A stretch of DNA of 64,000 nt from Bog-756 sp963813525 (GCA_963813525.1 CAWEZI010000005.1:682001-746000); one strand, 5' to 3'. Positions 19,089-28,223 are shown, counted from the stretch's first letter. Notes: generated by a model from the letters alone, not told the origin. A program made the numbers and translations.

Positions 19089-20653
19089 GAGCACTGCTGT
19101 CCGTCTACGACAAGACCGGGTTGGTCGAACTGGCCCGGGGGCTGACCGACCTGGGGTGGGAGCTGGCCTCCAGCGGCGGCACCTCGGCCGCCCTGGCCGA
19201 TGCCGGTATCGCCTACCAAGAGGTGGCCGATCTGACCGGTGCCCCGGAAATGCTCGGTGGCCGGGTCAAGACACTGCACCCGGTCATCCACGGCGGCATC
19301 CTGGCCGACCGGTCCAAACCCGATCACCTCGATGCCCTCGACCGCCTGGGCATCGGCCTCATCGATCTGGTGGTGTGCAACCTCTATCCCTTCCCCTCGG
19401 ATCCCTCCGTGGAGCTCATCGACATCGGTGGCCCGGCCATGGTGCGCGCCGCAGCCAAAAATCACGATCATGTGGCGGTGGTCGTCTCGCCCGACGACTA
19501 CCCGGGGGTTCTGGCCGAGCTGGGCGAGAGCGGCTCGCTCTCGGAGGACACGCGGCGCCGGCTGGCCCGGGCCGCCTTTGCCCACACCGCCGGCTACGAC
19601 GCCGCCATCGTCGAGTGGCTGGACGCCCGTGAGGAGCCGCCGCCGGACGGTCCTGACGACGAGCTGGACACCGAGTCGGACGCCGACGTACTTCTCCCCC
19701 CCACCATCCACCTGACCCTGGAGCGGGCCGGGTCGCTTCGCTACGGCGAGAACCCCCACCAGCACGGGGCCCGCTACCGGATCGCCGGTCGCCACTCGTG
19801 GTGGGACGACGTCGTCCAACACGGAGGCAAGGAACTCTCCTACCTCAACATCTTCGACGCCGACGCCGCATGGCGGCTGGTGCACGAGCTCCCTACGCCG
19901 GACCATCCGGAGCGGGCGGTGGCCATCATCAAGCACGCCAACCCGTGCGGCGCCGCCCTCCACCCCGAGCTGGTCACCGCCTACCAGAGGGCCCTGGCCT
20001 GCGATCCCACCTCCGCCTTCGGGGGGATCGTGGCCATCGGCGGTCCGGTGACCGTCGAGGTGGCCGAAGCCATAGCAGCCGGGCCGCAGGCCGACGTCAT
20101 CATCGCCCCCTCCTACGATGACGAGGCCCTGGCCCGCCTGACCAGCAAACGCAAGGCCACTCGCTTGCTGTCGGCCCCGGCCCCCGAGCCCCTGGCCCGT
20201 CAGTTCCGTGTGCTGGGCAACAGCGTCCTGGTCCAGGACGCTGACCGTTTCCTCATCCCGCCGTCGGCCTGGGAGGTGGCCACCAAGGCCCGACCGACCG
20301 AGTCGCAGTGGCGCGACCTGGCCCTGGCCTGGAAGGTGTGCGCCCGCACCACCTCCAACGCCATCGCCGTGGTCAACGACAGCCAGGCGGTGGGGGTGGG
20401 CGCCGGTCAGCAGTCACGGGTGGTGGCGGCCGAGATCGCCGTGGCCAAGGCCGGTTCCCGGAGCGCCGGGGGTGCGGCCGCCAGCGACGCCTTCTTCCCC
20501 TTCCCCGACGGCCTGCTGGTCCTGGCCGACGCCGGGGTGACCGCGGTGGTCCAACCGGGCGGATCGGTGCGCGACGGCGAAGTGATCGCCGCAGCCGAAG
20601 AAGCGGGCATCGCCATGGTCATGGCCGGCGGCGAACGACATTTCCGGCACTGA
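19085..20653 (+). CDS. purH: Bifunctional AICAR transformylase/IMP cyclohydrolase PurH
   Basis: 522-residue enzyme for the last two steps of IMP synthesis. The N-terminal cyclohydrolase domain starts RALLSVYDKTGLVELARGL and includes GGRVKTLHPVIHGGIL. The C-terminal transformylase domain contains LRYGENPHQHGARY, the Lys-His pair in IKHANPCGAAL, and the closing VVQPGGSVRDGEVI and GERHFRH. GTG 19085 overlaps the purN stop (GTGA). The frame stays open further upstream, but that would run through purN. Confidence 0.95.
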   Translation: MRALLSVYDKTGLVELARGLTDLGWELASSGGTSAALADAGIAYQEVADLTGAPEMLGGRVKTLHPVIHGGILADRSKPDHLDALDRLGIGLIDLVVCNLYPFPSDPSVELIDIGGPAMVRAAAKNHDHVAVVVSPDDYPGVLAELGESGSLSEDTRRRLARAAFAHTAGYDAAIVEWLDAREEPPPDGPDDELDTESDADVLLPPTIHLTLERAGSLRYGENPHQHGARYRIAGRHSWWDDVVQHGGKELSYLNIFDADAAWRLVHELPTPDHPERAVAIIKHANPCGAALHPELVTAYQRALACDPTSAFGGIVAIGGPVTVEVAEAIAAGPQADVIIAPSYDDEALARLTSKRKATRLLSAPAPEPLARQFRVLGNSVLVQDADRFLIPPSAWEVATKARPTESQWRDLALAWKVCARTTSNAIAVVNDSQAVGVGAGQQSRVVAAEIAVAKAGSRSAGGAAASDAFFPFPDGLLVLADAGVTAVVQPGGSVRDGEVIAAAEEAGIAMVMAGGERHFRH

Positions 20654-20708
20654 GCGGCGGGAGAGTGGAGCACGTGGCCCGGCGCCATCGACACCGAGGG
20701 AGGCGACC

Positions 20709-21563
20709 ATGACAGCCGCCGTGCTCGACGGCGAGTCGCTGGCCGCCCGCATCCGGGGCGAGGTCACCGACCGGGTGGCCCGGTTGCGGGCTTCCGGTGT
20801 CGAAGTGGGCCTCGGGACCATCCTGGTGGGCGAAGACGGCCCGAGCGAGCGGTACGTGGCCATGAAGCACGCCGACTGCGCCGAGGTGGGCATCCGTTCG
20901 GTCCACGAGCACCTGTCGGCCAACGTCACCCAGTCCGACCTCGAGGCGGTGGTGGCCCGGTTCAATGCCGACCCCACCGTCCACGCCTATCTGGTCCAGC
21001 TGCCGCTCCCCCCCGGACTGGACGAGGAGCGGGTCCTCCTGGCCGTGGACCCGGCCAAGGACGTGGACGGGCTCCACCCGGTCAACCTGGGCCGCCTGGT
21101 GATGGGGGCCAACGGTCCGCTGCCCTGCACGCCGGCCGGCATCGTCGAGTTGCTGGCCGCCAACCATGTGCCGGTCGAGGGCAGGCACGCGGTGGTGATC
21201 GGGCGGGGACTCACCATCGGACGGCCCCTTGCCCTCCTTCTGGCCCTCAAGCGTCCGGGATGCAACGCGGCGGTGACGGTGGTCCACACCGGGGTCTCCG
21301 ACATGGCTGCCCTGGTGCGCCAGGGCGACGTGGTGGTGGCGGCCGCCGGCCGGGCCGGGCTGGTGACGCCGGACATGATCAAGCCGGGTGCCGCCGTGGT
21401 GGGGGCGGGGACATCGTGGGAGGGGAGGAAGTTGCTCTCGGACGTCGATCCCGGGGTGGCCGAAGTGGCTGGCTGGCTCACGCCGCGCATCGGCGGGGTG
21501 GGGCCCATGACCCGGGCCATGCTGCTGGTCAATGCCGTGCGGGCCGCGGAACGGTCGGCATGA
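20709..21563 (+). CDS. folD: Methylene-THF dehydrogenase/cyclohydrolase FolD
   Basis: Bifunctional folate enzyme of 284 residues that interconverts 5,10-methylene-THF and 10-formyl-THF. The active-site Lys is in ERYVAMKHADCAEVGI, followed by the substrate segments VQLPLPPGLD and DVDGLHPVNLGRL, PCTPAGIVELL, and the NADP-binding IGRGLTIGRPLALLL, where most FolDs have IGRSxxVGKP. A GGGAGGCG ribosome site lies before ATG. It directly follows purH, which consumes 10-formyl-THF, and precedes metF, so one-carbon supply and use are grouped. The stop overlaps the next ATG. Confidence 0.94.
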   Translation: MTAAVLDGESLAARIRGEVTDRVARLRASGVEVGLGTILVGEDGPSERYVAMKHADCAEVGIRSVHEHLSANVTQSDLEAVVARFNADPTVHAYLVQLPLPPGLDEERVLLAVDPAKDVDGLHPVNLGRLVMGANGPLPCTPAGIVELLAANHVPVEGRHAVVIGRGLTIGRPLALLLALKRPGCNAAVTVVHTGVSDMAALVRQGDVVVAAAGRAGLVTPDMIKPGAAVVGAGTSWEGRKLLSDVDPGVAEVAGWLTPRIGGVGPMTRAMLLVNAVRAAERSA

Positions 21564-22384
21564 GGACCGATGTGACTCGCCGGGGCCGGTGCCCGGTGAG
21601 GCGAGGTGGCTCGGCCCAGGCCGGCCGGGCCGCCACCGTGGCCGTCGCCTTTTTGGTACTGACCCTGGCCCCGGCGGCCAGCGCCGGGGCCGATCCGTCC
21701 CCGGCCGACGCCAGTTCCACTACCACCGTCCCGGTCACCACCACTGTCCCATCGACGACCACCACCACGGTCCCGACCACGACCACCACCGTGGCACCCA
21801 CCACCACCACCTCCACCACTGCCGTCCCGCGGACCACGACGTCCTCGTCCTCGACCACCACCACGACCCTGCCGCCGGCCACGACCACCTCGTCGTCGAC
21901 CCCTTGGGGCCTCATCGCCCTCATCGTGGTGCTGGTGGTGGCCGTGCTGGTGGTCGCCCTCCTCCTCCGGTCGCGCAAGAAGAAGGCCACCGAAGTCCAG
22001 TGGCGACGTGTGGTCGTCCCCGCCCTCAGCGACGCCCAACTGGCCCGCGAGTCGCTGCTGTCGGGCAACGCTCTGTCCGCCGATGCCGAACTGCGGGGAG
22101 CAGTGTCGGTCCAGGCCGAAAGAGCGGCCGCAGCTCTCGACCACGCCGCCAGCACGGCCCCCGATCCCCAGGCCGCAGCGACGGCGTCGGGGGCCGCCGG
22201 CGCCCTGCGGGGCCTCGCTTTCGCCATCGAGGCCGACCGGCTCCTGCGTCAGGGCAGCTCTGCCCCCACCGGGATCCAGCTGGCCCAGGCCGACGAGGCC
22301 CGACGGGCACGCCAGGCCGAGCTCAACACGGCGCTGGCCAGGCTGTCGGCCCGCATCGGATCGGCGTCACACTCGACCACCTGA
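21560..22384 (+). CDS. Thr-rich single-pass membrane protein, unknown function
   Basis: 274-residue protein I do not recognise. A signal-peptide-like stretch (about residues 25-48, VAVAFLVLTLAPAASAGA) is followed by a roughly 65-residue Thr/Ser/Pro-rich stalk of TTT-V-P type repeats. A strong membrane helix (GLIALIVVLVVAVLVVALLL), an RSRKKK stop-transfer cluster and an Ala-rich helical cytoplasmic domain of about 135 residues complete it. The topology is stalk outside, helical domain inside. ATG 21560 overlaps the folD stop (ATGA), so it is made with FolD; the link to folate metabolism is unclear. Confidence 0.75.
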   Translation: MRTDVTRRGRCPVRRGGSAQAGRAATVAVAFLVLTLAPAASAGADPSPADASSTTTVPVTTTVPSTTTTTVPTTTTTVAPTTTTSTTAVPRTTTSSSSTTTTTLPPATTTSSSTPWGLIALIVVLVVAVLVVALLLRSRKKKATEVQWRRVVVPALSDAQLARESLLSGNALSADAELRGAVSVQAERAAAALDHAASTAPDPQAAATASGAAGALRGLAFAIEADRLLRQGSSAPTGIQLAQADEARRARQAELNTALARLSARIGSASHSTT

Positions 22385-22441
22385 TCCGGATACGTCCGGC
22401 CCCGGAGCGATGCGCTGACCTGGCGGTAGGCTTGTCGGGTC

Positions 22442-23305
22442 ATGACGCGGATTGCCGATCTGCTGGCCAAGGGCAGGACCTACTCGTTCGAGTTCTTTCC
22501 CCCCAAGACCGACGCGGAGCAGGTCACCTTGGTGGCCACCCTCCGCGACCTCGAGCCCCTCGGGCCCTCGTTCGTGTCCGTCACCTACCGGGGGGGCGCC
22601 GAGTCACGGAAACGCACTTTCGACCTGGTGACCGGCATGCTGCGGACGACCACCCTGGTCCCCATGGCCCATCTCATCTGCGTGGCCCACACCCGTCTGG
22701 AGCTGGCCGAAATCCTGGTGGCCTACCGCACGGCCGGGGTGGAGAACCTCATGGCCCTCGGCGGCGACCCGCCCAGCGACCCCGACGAGGCCGCCGGTGA
22801 GTTGCAGTACGCCTCGGAGCTGGTCGAGCTGGCCTCGGCCATCGGCGGGTTCTCGGTGGGGGTCGCCGCCCAGCCCGGCGGTCATCCCCTGTCGGCCGAC
22901 CGCACCAGCGACCGCGACTTCCTGGCCGCCAAGCTGTCCGGGGCCGACTTCGCCGTCACCCAGTTCTTCTTCGAGAGTGCCGAGTATTTCGGTCTGGTGG
23001 CCGACTTGGCCGAACGGGGCGTGGACAAGCCGGTGCTCCCCGGGATCATGCCGGTCACCTCCTTGCGTTCCGTACCCCGCATGGCGGCCATGGGGGCGGC
23101 CGTGCCGACGTGGATGGTGGCCCGACTCGAGGCCGCCGACGAGAGGGGCGGGGCCGACGCCGTCCGCCACGAGGGCGTGGCCATCGCCACCGAACTGTGC
23201 CGCCGGCTGCTCGACGCCGGTGTACCCGGCCTTCACTTCTATACCCTCAACCGATCGAGCGCGACCCGTGAGATCTACTCCGCTTTGGGGCTGGCCACTC
23301 CCTGA
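22442..23305 (+). CDS. metF: Methylenetetrahydrofolate reductase MetF
   Basis: Flavin-dependent 5,10-methylene-THF reductase, 287 residues, making methyl-THF for methionine synthesis. The N-terminal YSFEFFPPKTDAEQ holds the catalytic Glu. Further landmarks are VSVTYRGG, MAHLICVAHT, NLMALGGDPP, and VTQFFFESAEYF with PGIMPVTS. TAGGCT (22427-22432) ends 9 nt before ATG, so the mRNA may be leaderless. It follows folD and the Thr-rich membrane gene on the same strand. Confidence 0.94.
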   Translation: MTRIADLLAKGRTYSFEFFPPKTDAEQVTLVATLRDLEPLGPSFVSVTYRGGAESRKRTFDLVTGMLRTTTLVPMAHLICVAHTRLELAEILVAYRTAGVENLMALGGDPPSDPDEAAGELQYASELVELASAIGGFSVGVAAQPGGHPLSADRTSDRDFLAAKLSGADFAVTQFFFESAEYFGLVADLAERGVDKPVLPGIMPVTSLRSVPRMAAMGAAVPTWMVARLEAADERGGADAVRHEGVAIATELCRRLLDAGVPGLHFYTLNRSSATREIYSALGLATP

Positions 23306-23374
23306 CGGCGCAGGCGCCGGCGCCCGACTCTCGGTTGGCCAGCGGGGGTGGGGGTGCCGGTAGGCTCCCCCGTT

Positions 23375-24571
23375 ATGCCCGACCTCATCACCCAGGGACC
23401 CGACGGTGCTCTGCGGGTCACCGATCAGCCCATCATCCCCTTCATCGAAGGCGACGGCACCGGTGTCGACATCTGGCCTGCGGCCAAGCTGGTTCTCGAC
23501 GCCGCCGCCGCCAAATACGGCAGGACGGTGGCGTGGAAGGAAGTACTGGCCGGCCAGAAGGCGTTCGACGAGACGGGGGAGTGGCTGCCCGACGAGACGG
23601 TCGACACCTTCCGTTCCCACCTGATCGGCATCAAGGGCCCCCTCACCACCCCGGTCGGGGGCGGCATCCGCTCGCTCAACGTGGCCCTCCGCCAGATCCT
23701 CGACCTCTACGTCTGCCTGCGTCCGGTGCGTTGGTTCGCCGGCGTGCCTTCGCCGGTTCTCCACCCCGAAAAGGTGGACATGGTCATCTTCCGCGAGAAC
23801 ACCGAGGACATCTACGCCGGCCTCGAAGCCGAGGCTTACTCCGCCGACGCCGACAAACTGTCCACCTTCCTGCGCGACGAGATGGGGTGGGAGATCCGCG
23901 AAGGGTCGGGTATCGGCATCAAGCCCATCTCCGAGTTCGGCTCGAAGCGCCTGATCCGGGCGGCCATCGTCTACGCCCTCCGCCACGGTCGGGCCAGCGT
24001 GACCATGGTCCACAAGGGCAACATCCAGAAGTTCACCGAGGGGGCCTTCCGCAACTGGGGCTACGAGTTGGTCCGGGAGGAGTTCGCCGACGTGGCCGTG
24101 GGCTGGGATGACTGTGACGGCAAGCCCGGCGACAAACTACTGGTCAAGGACAGCATCGCCGACATCACCCTCCAGCAGGTACTCACCCGGCCCGACGAGT
24201 TCGACGTCATCGCCACCACCAACCTCAACGGCGATTACCTCTCCGATGCCCTCGCCGCCCAAGTCGGGGGGATCGGCATCGCTCCGGGCGGGAACATCAA
24301 CTACATGACCGGCCACGGCATCTTCGAGGCCACCCACGGCACCGCACCCAAGTACGCCGGCCTGGACAAGGTCAACCCCGGATCGGTCATCCTGTCGGGG
24401 GTCATGATGTACGAGCACCTGGGCTGGACCGATGCCGCGGCCGACATCGTGCGGGCCCTCGAGGCCACCATCGCCGACAAGGTGGTGACCTACGATTTCG
24501 CCCGACTCATGGACGGCGCCACCGAGGTCAAGTGCTCGGAGTTCGCCGCCGCCATCGTCGACCGTCTCTAA
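23375..24571 (+). CDS. icd: NADP-dependent isocitrate dehydrogenase
   Basis: E. coli-type homodimeric isocitrate dehydrogenase, 398 residues, converting isocitrate to 2-oxoglutarate and CO2. The substrate loop GGGIRSLNVALRQILDLYVCLRP carries the Ser phosphorylated by AceK in E. coli. The NADP-specifying Lys-Tyr occurs in HGTAPKYAGLDKVNPGSV, and the metal-binding Asp region is NLNGDYLSDALAAQVGGIG. ATG 23375 is preferred over an upstream GTG at 23348 because TAGGCT (23361-23366) lies 8 nt before it. It forms a TCA pair with mdh downstream. Confidence 0.95.
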   Translation: MPDLITQGPDGALRVTDQPIIPFIEGDGTGVDIWPAAKLVLDAAAAKYGRTVAWKEVLAGQKAFDETGEWLPDETVDTFRSHLIGIKGPLTTPVGGGIRSLNVALRQILDLYVCLRPVRWFAGVPSPVLHPEKVDMVIFRENTEDIYAGLEAEAYSADADKLSTFLRDEMGWEIREGSGIGIKPISEFGSKRLIRAAIVYALRHGRASVTMVHKGNIQKFTEGAFRNWGYELVREEFADVAVGWDDCDGKPGDKLLVKDSIADITLQQVLTRPDEFDVIATTNLNGDYLSDALAAQVGGIGIAPGGNINYMTGHGIFEATHGTAPKYAGLDKVNPGSVILSGVMMYEHLGWTDAAADIVRALEATIADKVVTYDFARLMDGATEVKCSEFAAAIVDRL

Positions 24572-24642
24572 TCGCCCGGATCGGGTTCCGGAGCCCGCCG
24601 GCCGCGTTCGACCGGGCCAAGCGGCTCCATTAGCCTCGGGCC

Positions 24643-25635
24643 ATGGCCGACAAACCACCCGTCACCGTCACCGTCACCGGGGCCGCGGGCCAGATCGGGT
24701 ACTCGCTCCTCTTTCGTATCGCCGTCGGCGAGATGTTCGGGGACGACCAGCCGATCGTCCTCCGCCTCCTCGAGATAGAGCCGGGCATGAAGCCCCTCGA
24801 AGGCGTGGTCATGGAGATCGACGACTGCGCCTTTCCCCTGGTCAGCGACATCATCACCACCACCGATCTCGACACCGCCTTCGACGGTACGTCGTGGGCC
24901 CTGCTGGTCGGCTCCATCCCTCGCAAAGCGGGGATGGAGCGGGGCGATCTCCTCACCGTCAACGGCGGCATCTTCGGTCCCCAGGGTCGGGCCATCGCCG
25001 CCAACGCCGCCGATGACGTGCGCATCCTGGTGGTCGGCAATCCCTGCAACACCAACTGCCTGATCGCCCGGTCGAACGCCCCCGACGTGCCGAGCGACCG
25101 GTGGTTCGCCATGACCCGGCTGGACGAGAACCGGGCCAAGGCCCAGCTGGCGGCCAAGGCCGGGAGACCGGTGGCCACCGTGTCCAACCTGGCCATCTGG
25201 GGGAACCACTCGGCCACACAATTCCCCGACTATGCCCACGCCCTCATCGGGGGAAAGCCGGCCCCCGAGGTCATCGACGACGAGGCCTGGCTCCAAGGAG
25301 AGTTTCTGACCACCGTGCAGAAGCGGGGGGCCGCCATCATCGACGCACGCGGGCTTTCGTCCGCCGCGTCTGCGGCCAACGCCGCCATCGACTCGGTGGT
25401 GAGCATTCGCACGGCGACCCCGGGGGATGACGTCACCTCGTTGGCCGTCCCGTCCCGCGGCGAGTACGGGATCCCCGAGGGATTGCAGTTCGGCTTTCCG
25501 GTGCGGACCAACGGTGACGGGGGCTGGACGGTGGTGGAGGGACTTTCGCACGACGCCTTCGCCACCGAGCGGATCCGTATCACCACCGAGGAGCTCGTGG
25601 CCGAGCGGGCCGACGTCGCCGACCTGTTGCCCTGA
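24643..25635 (+). CDS. mdh: Malate dehydrogenase
   Basis: NAD-dependent malate dehydrogenase of the cytosolic/bacterial Mdh branch, 330 residues. The cofactor loop is VTGAAGQIGYSLLFRIA. The substrate loop reads GSIPRKAGMERGDLL (usual members have ARPR), and the catalytic Asp and His lie in MTRLDENRA and IWGNHSATQ. TAGCCT (24631-24636) ends 6 nt before ATG, with TTCGAC (24607-24612) as a possible -35 box at 18 bp spacing. It follows icd after 71 bp. Confidence 0.93.
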   Translation: MADKPPVTVTVTGAAGQIGYSLLFRIAVGEMFGDDQPIVLRLLEIEPGMKPLEGVVMEIDDCAFPLVSDIITTTDLDTAFDGTSWALLVGSIPRKAGMERGDLLTVNGGIFGPQGRAIAANAADDVRILVVGNPCNTNCLIARSNAPDVPSDRWFAMTRLDENRAKAQLAAKAGRPVATVSNLAIWGNHSATQFPDYAHALIGGKPAPEVIDDEAWLQGEFLTTVQKRGAAIIDARGLSSAASAANAAIDSVVSIRTATPGDDVTSLAVPSRGEYGIPEGLQFGFPVRTNGDGGWTVVEGLSHDAFATERIRITTEELVAERADVADLLP

Positions 25636-25705
25636 GGGGCATCACTCAGACCCCGTCACCGTTGCGGCTCACCGCCTGTCTCGCCCAAAGATGCCGTGAT
25701 CTCGT

Positions 25706-25734
25706 TTGTCTTTCCGTCCGCTCCGTGTTATAAG
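25706..25734 (+). promoter_or_regulatory. Sigma-70-type promoter of the secreted pentapeptide gene
   Basis: TTGTCT (25706-25711) and TATAAG (25729-25734) with 17-bp spacing, one of the best consensus promoters in the window. The leader would be about 40 nt, and GGCGGA (25771-25776) is the ribosome site before ATG 25782. Confidence 0.65.
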
Positions 25735-25781
25735 TCGTGGCAGCGGAGCGGCGGCTCTGTTACGGCGAAAGGCGGAGTCAA

Positions 25782-26843
25782 ATGCGGCGGAGCGTTATCG
25801 GTGTGTTCCTGAGCCTGGCCCTATGCGGCCTCGCTCTCACTTCACTCCCCGGCACAGCCGGGGCCACCCCCCGGCCCAGGAAACCGACTAAGCCTACGTC
25901 GCTGACTGTCACACCCGTCGACACGGCCATCGCTGTCTCCTGGTCGGCACCGAATCATGGATCTCCCATCAACAGTTATGTGGTGGCGGTCAACCCGGGA
26001 CGAGAGACCTGCACCCCGGTAGCCAACTCCTGTGTGGTGACCGGCCTGACCAACGGGAAGAAGTACCAGTTGACGGTCAAGGCCGTCAACAGCGTGGGGG
26101 TAGGTCGACCCGCAGCCAAGAGGCGCCTGGTTCCCAACACGGTGCAGAACTGCTCTTACGTCGGCCCCTACGCAAATCTGCAAGGTTGCAACCTGTCGGG
26201 TGGCAGCCTGTCCAATGCCAATCTCACCGGGGCCGACCTGGAGGGCACCAACCTCTACGGCACCTCTTTGGACGGTGCCAACCTCACCGGAGTCAACGCC
26301 ACGAACGCCGATCTCTACCATGCTGACTTGGTCGGTGCCGACCTCACCGATGCCAATCTCACCGATGCCGAGCTGACCGGTGCCACCCTGAGCAACTACA
26401 TAGACAACACCCTGGTCGCGGCCGACATCAACGGCGCCAATCTGACCAACGACATGGCCACTGCCGCCGACGCCTCGGCCCAGGACAACTACCTGGACGT
26501 CATCGAGTGGGGAGGCCTCACCGGTACGCCGACCAACCTCCCCGCCGGGTGGGTCTTCACCGATGGCTATCTGCTCGGGCCGGGCATCGCGCCGAGTGGG
26601 CCCTATGGCGCAAGCCTCGCTGACGGCGAACTGGCCAACGTCGACCTGAGCTATGCCAACCTGACCACGGCCGACCTGACCGACGCAGACCTGACCAATG
26701 CCAACCTGACCGATACGGACTTGTACGGTGCCACCTTCACAGCGGGGACCGTCCTGAACGGCGTGACATGGTCGGGCACAACCTGCCCCGATGGCAACGA
26801 CAGCGATGACGTCGGGTACACGTGTGTGAACGACGGGGCCTGA
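25782..26843 (+). CDS. Secreted fibronectin-III / pentapeptide-repeat protein
   Basis: 353-residue exported protein. A signal peptide (residues 1-28, ending around GTAGA) is followed by a fibronectin type III domain (about 35-120; TAIAVSWSAPNHGSPINSY and LTNGKKYQLTVKAVNSVG), a Cys pair, and then pentapeptide repeats of the A(D/N)LxG type (about 130-215 and 285-325). A 70-residue non-repeat segment with LPAGWVFTDGYLLGPG splits the repeats. A last Cys pair (TTCPDGNDSDDVGYTC) closes it. The repeats should form a right-handed quadrilateral helix. A role in adhesion or surface binding is plausible but not shown. Confidence 0.8.
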   Translation: MRRSVIGVFLSLALCGLALTSLPGTAGATPRPRKPTKPTSLTVTPVDTAIAVSWSAPNHGSPINSYVVAVNPGRETCTPVANSCVVTGLTNGKKYQLTVKAVNSVGVGRPAAKRRLVPNTVQNCSYVGPYANLQGCNLSGGSLSNANLTGADLEGTNLYGTSLDGANLTGVNATNADLYHADLVGADLTDANLTDAELTGATLSNYIDNTLVAADINGANLTNDMATAADASAQDNYLDVIEWGGLTGTPTNLPAGWVFTDGYLLGPGIAPSGPYGASLADGELANVDLSYANLTTADLTDADLTNANLTDTDLYGATFTAGTVLNGVTWSGTTCPDGNDSDDVGYTCVNDGA

Positions 26844-26883
26844 CTCAGATTCCGGTCCACTGACGATCGGACCGGTCACTGCC

Positions 26884-26921
26884 GGCAAAGGGCCTCCGGT
26901 TGCGACCGGGGGCCCTTTGCC
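26884..26921. terminator. Strong hairpin terminator after the pentapeptide gene
   Basis: A 17-bp stem, 26884-26900 with 26905-26921, containing one G-T pair and closed by a TGCG loop. There is no T-run. It lies 40 bp after the stop codon and probably ends that transcript. Confidence 0.7.
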
Positions 26922-26930
26922 ATCGGCGAC

Positions 26931-27191
26931 TTGATAGTGGCGACTGAAAAGGTAGTGACGGGGTGGCCCCGCCCCCCCACGTGCCAGGCGGCTCTTTCAC
27001 TCGTATAGGAGGCGCTGGAGGCGCCAAGCCGTTGGCCGTTGACCCCTGCGGCACGACGGCGACTTGGAGTCGCAAAAAATCGGTGGGTTGGCATGTTTGA
27101 CCACCCGTATCGGTGGGCATACTGGCGGGGACGCGTGCAAGGTTTGGTGTAGCCGGAGTGAGCCCCCCCATACCCATCCGGCAGACCAAGG
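26931..27191 (+). other. Gene-free stretch, possible small RNA
   Basis: No convincing protein gene lies between 26844 and 27282. TTGATA (26931-26936) and TAGTGA (26953-26958) with 16-bp spacing could form a promoter just after one terminator, and a second terminator follows at 27192-27223, which would define a transcript of about 260 nt. Short hairpins (GCGACT-TGG-AGTCGC near 27059) and a repeated ATCGGTGGG word lie inside. It does not match tRNA, tmRNA, 6S, SRP or RNase P RNA as far as I can judge. Confidence 0.3.
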
Positions 27192-27223
27192 AAAAGGACC
27201 GCCCTTCCGAGGGCGGTTCTTTT
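27192..27223. terminator. Bidirectional intrinsic terminator
   Basis: AAAAGGACCGCCC (27192-27204), a 6-nt loop, then GGGCGGTTCTTTT (27211-27223). The A-tract and T-tract on either side of a GC-rich stem let it act in both directions, ending the upstream plus-strand unit and the convergent hydrolase gene at 27283. Confidence 0.8.
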
Positions 27224-27282
27224 CACGTGCCGGGTGGACCACTCCCCAGTCCCGATGCTCTCCATCCCCGATGCCGGGTCAC

Positions 27283-28098
27283 CTACAGCCGTGAGAAGAA
27301 GTCGACCAGCACCTCGGCCACCGCCGAGCCGTGGGTGAACACCCCGAGGTGGCTGGCACCGGCTATCTCGGTGTAGCGAGCGCCAGGTATGAGGGCGGCC
27401 GCCTCCCGGGCCCGGCCGGGCGGCGAGTCGACATCGTGCTCGAAGGCCAGCACCTGGCAGGGAACGGTGATGGTGGGCCAGGCCCCGGTCCGGTCCATGT
27501 CGAGGGACCAGGCCAGAGCGGCTTCGAACTGGCCCAGTCGTCCCGGGTTGGGCCACTCGGGGAGATCGCCGATCAGCGACAGCCACCCGTCCACCACGGT
27601 GTCGTCCTGCAGGTCGTGGTTGGGGAGGTAGCGCAAGGTCTCCGTGGCGTAGAACAACGGGGGCAGCGGGTAGCCGAGCCGAGCCAGGTCGCGCTCGACG
27701 GTGGTGATGGCCTTCTCCCATGCCGTGGCCACGTTGCAGCTTCCGATGAAGGCGGCGCCCCGCACTCTGGCCGGATGGCGGATGGCCATGGTCTCGGCCA
27801 CCCAACCCCCCATCGAGTAGCCGGCCACCCGGATCGACCCCATGCCCAGGTGGTCGATGAGACCCAGCGTGTCAGCCACCAGATCGTCAATGGTGTACGG
27901 GGCTGGTGGTGACGTCGAGGGGGCGACGCCCCGGTTGTCGAAGGTCACCACCTGGTAGCCGGCCGCCACCAGGGCCGGTGCCACTTCCAGCTGCCAGCCC
28001 AGGGCCGGCTCGCCACAACCGCAGACGAGGACGACCGGCTCCCCCTGGCCGAACACGTCGTAGGCGATGGTCACGTCACCCAGGTTCACTTCGGCCAT
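27283..28098 (-). CDS. Alpha/beta-fold hydrolase
   Basis: 271-residue alpha/beta hydrolase. The nucleophile elbow is VAGYSMGGWVAE (Ser), the acid is probably in FEHDVDSPPGRA, and the catalytic His is in AGASHLGVF; the oxyanion region is LVCGCGEPALGW. Nothing in the context fixes the substrate, which could be an ester or lactone. A GGAGGGA ribosome site lies just before ATG 28098, and TACGAT (minus strand, 28136-28131) may be its -10 box. It is transcribed away from the SDR gene at 28224. Confidence 0.82.
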   Translation of the reverse strand: MAEVNLGDVTIAYDVFGQGEPVVLVCGCGEPALGWQLEVAPALVAAGYQVVTFDNRGVAPSTSPPAPYTIDDLVADTLGLIDHLGMGSIRVAGYSMGGWVAETMAIRHPARVRGAAFIGSCNVATAWEKAITTVERDLARLGYPLPPLFYATETLRYLPNHDLQDDTVVDGWLSLIGDLPEWPNPGRLGQFEAALAWSLDMDRTGAWPTITVPCQVLAFEHDVDSPPGRAREAAALIPGARYTEIAGASHLGVFTHGSAVAEVLVDFFSRL

Positions 28099-28223
28099 GC
28101 CGTTCCCTCCGTTCCGTCGCCCTCGGTGCGATCGTAAGCGACAGGTGGTCGGGGGCCGGGGCTGACGGTGGTACCGGCGGATGGCCAGCGGGAGAGCAGC
28201 GGCGCAGGGGTTAGAGTGCGCCG

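Noticed and set aside
27064..27294. Small plus-strand frame across the terminator at 27192
   Set aside because: It has no ribosome site, Pro/Ser-rich random composition, and it runs through an intrinsic terminator.
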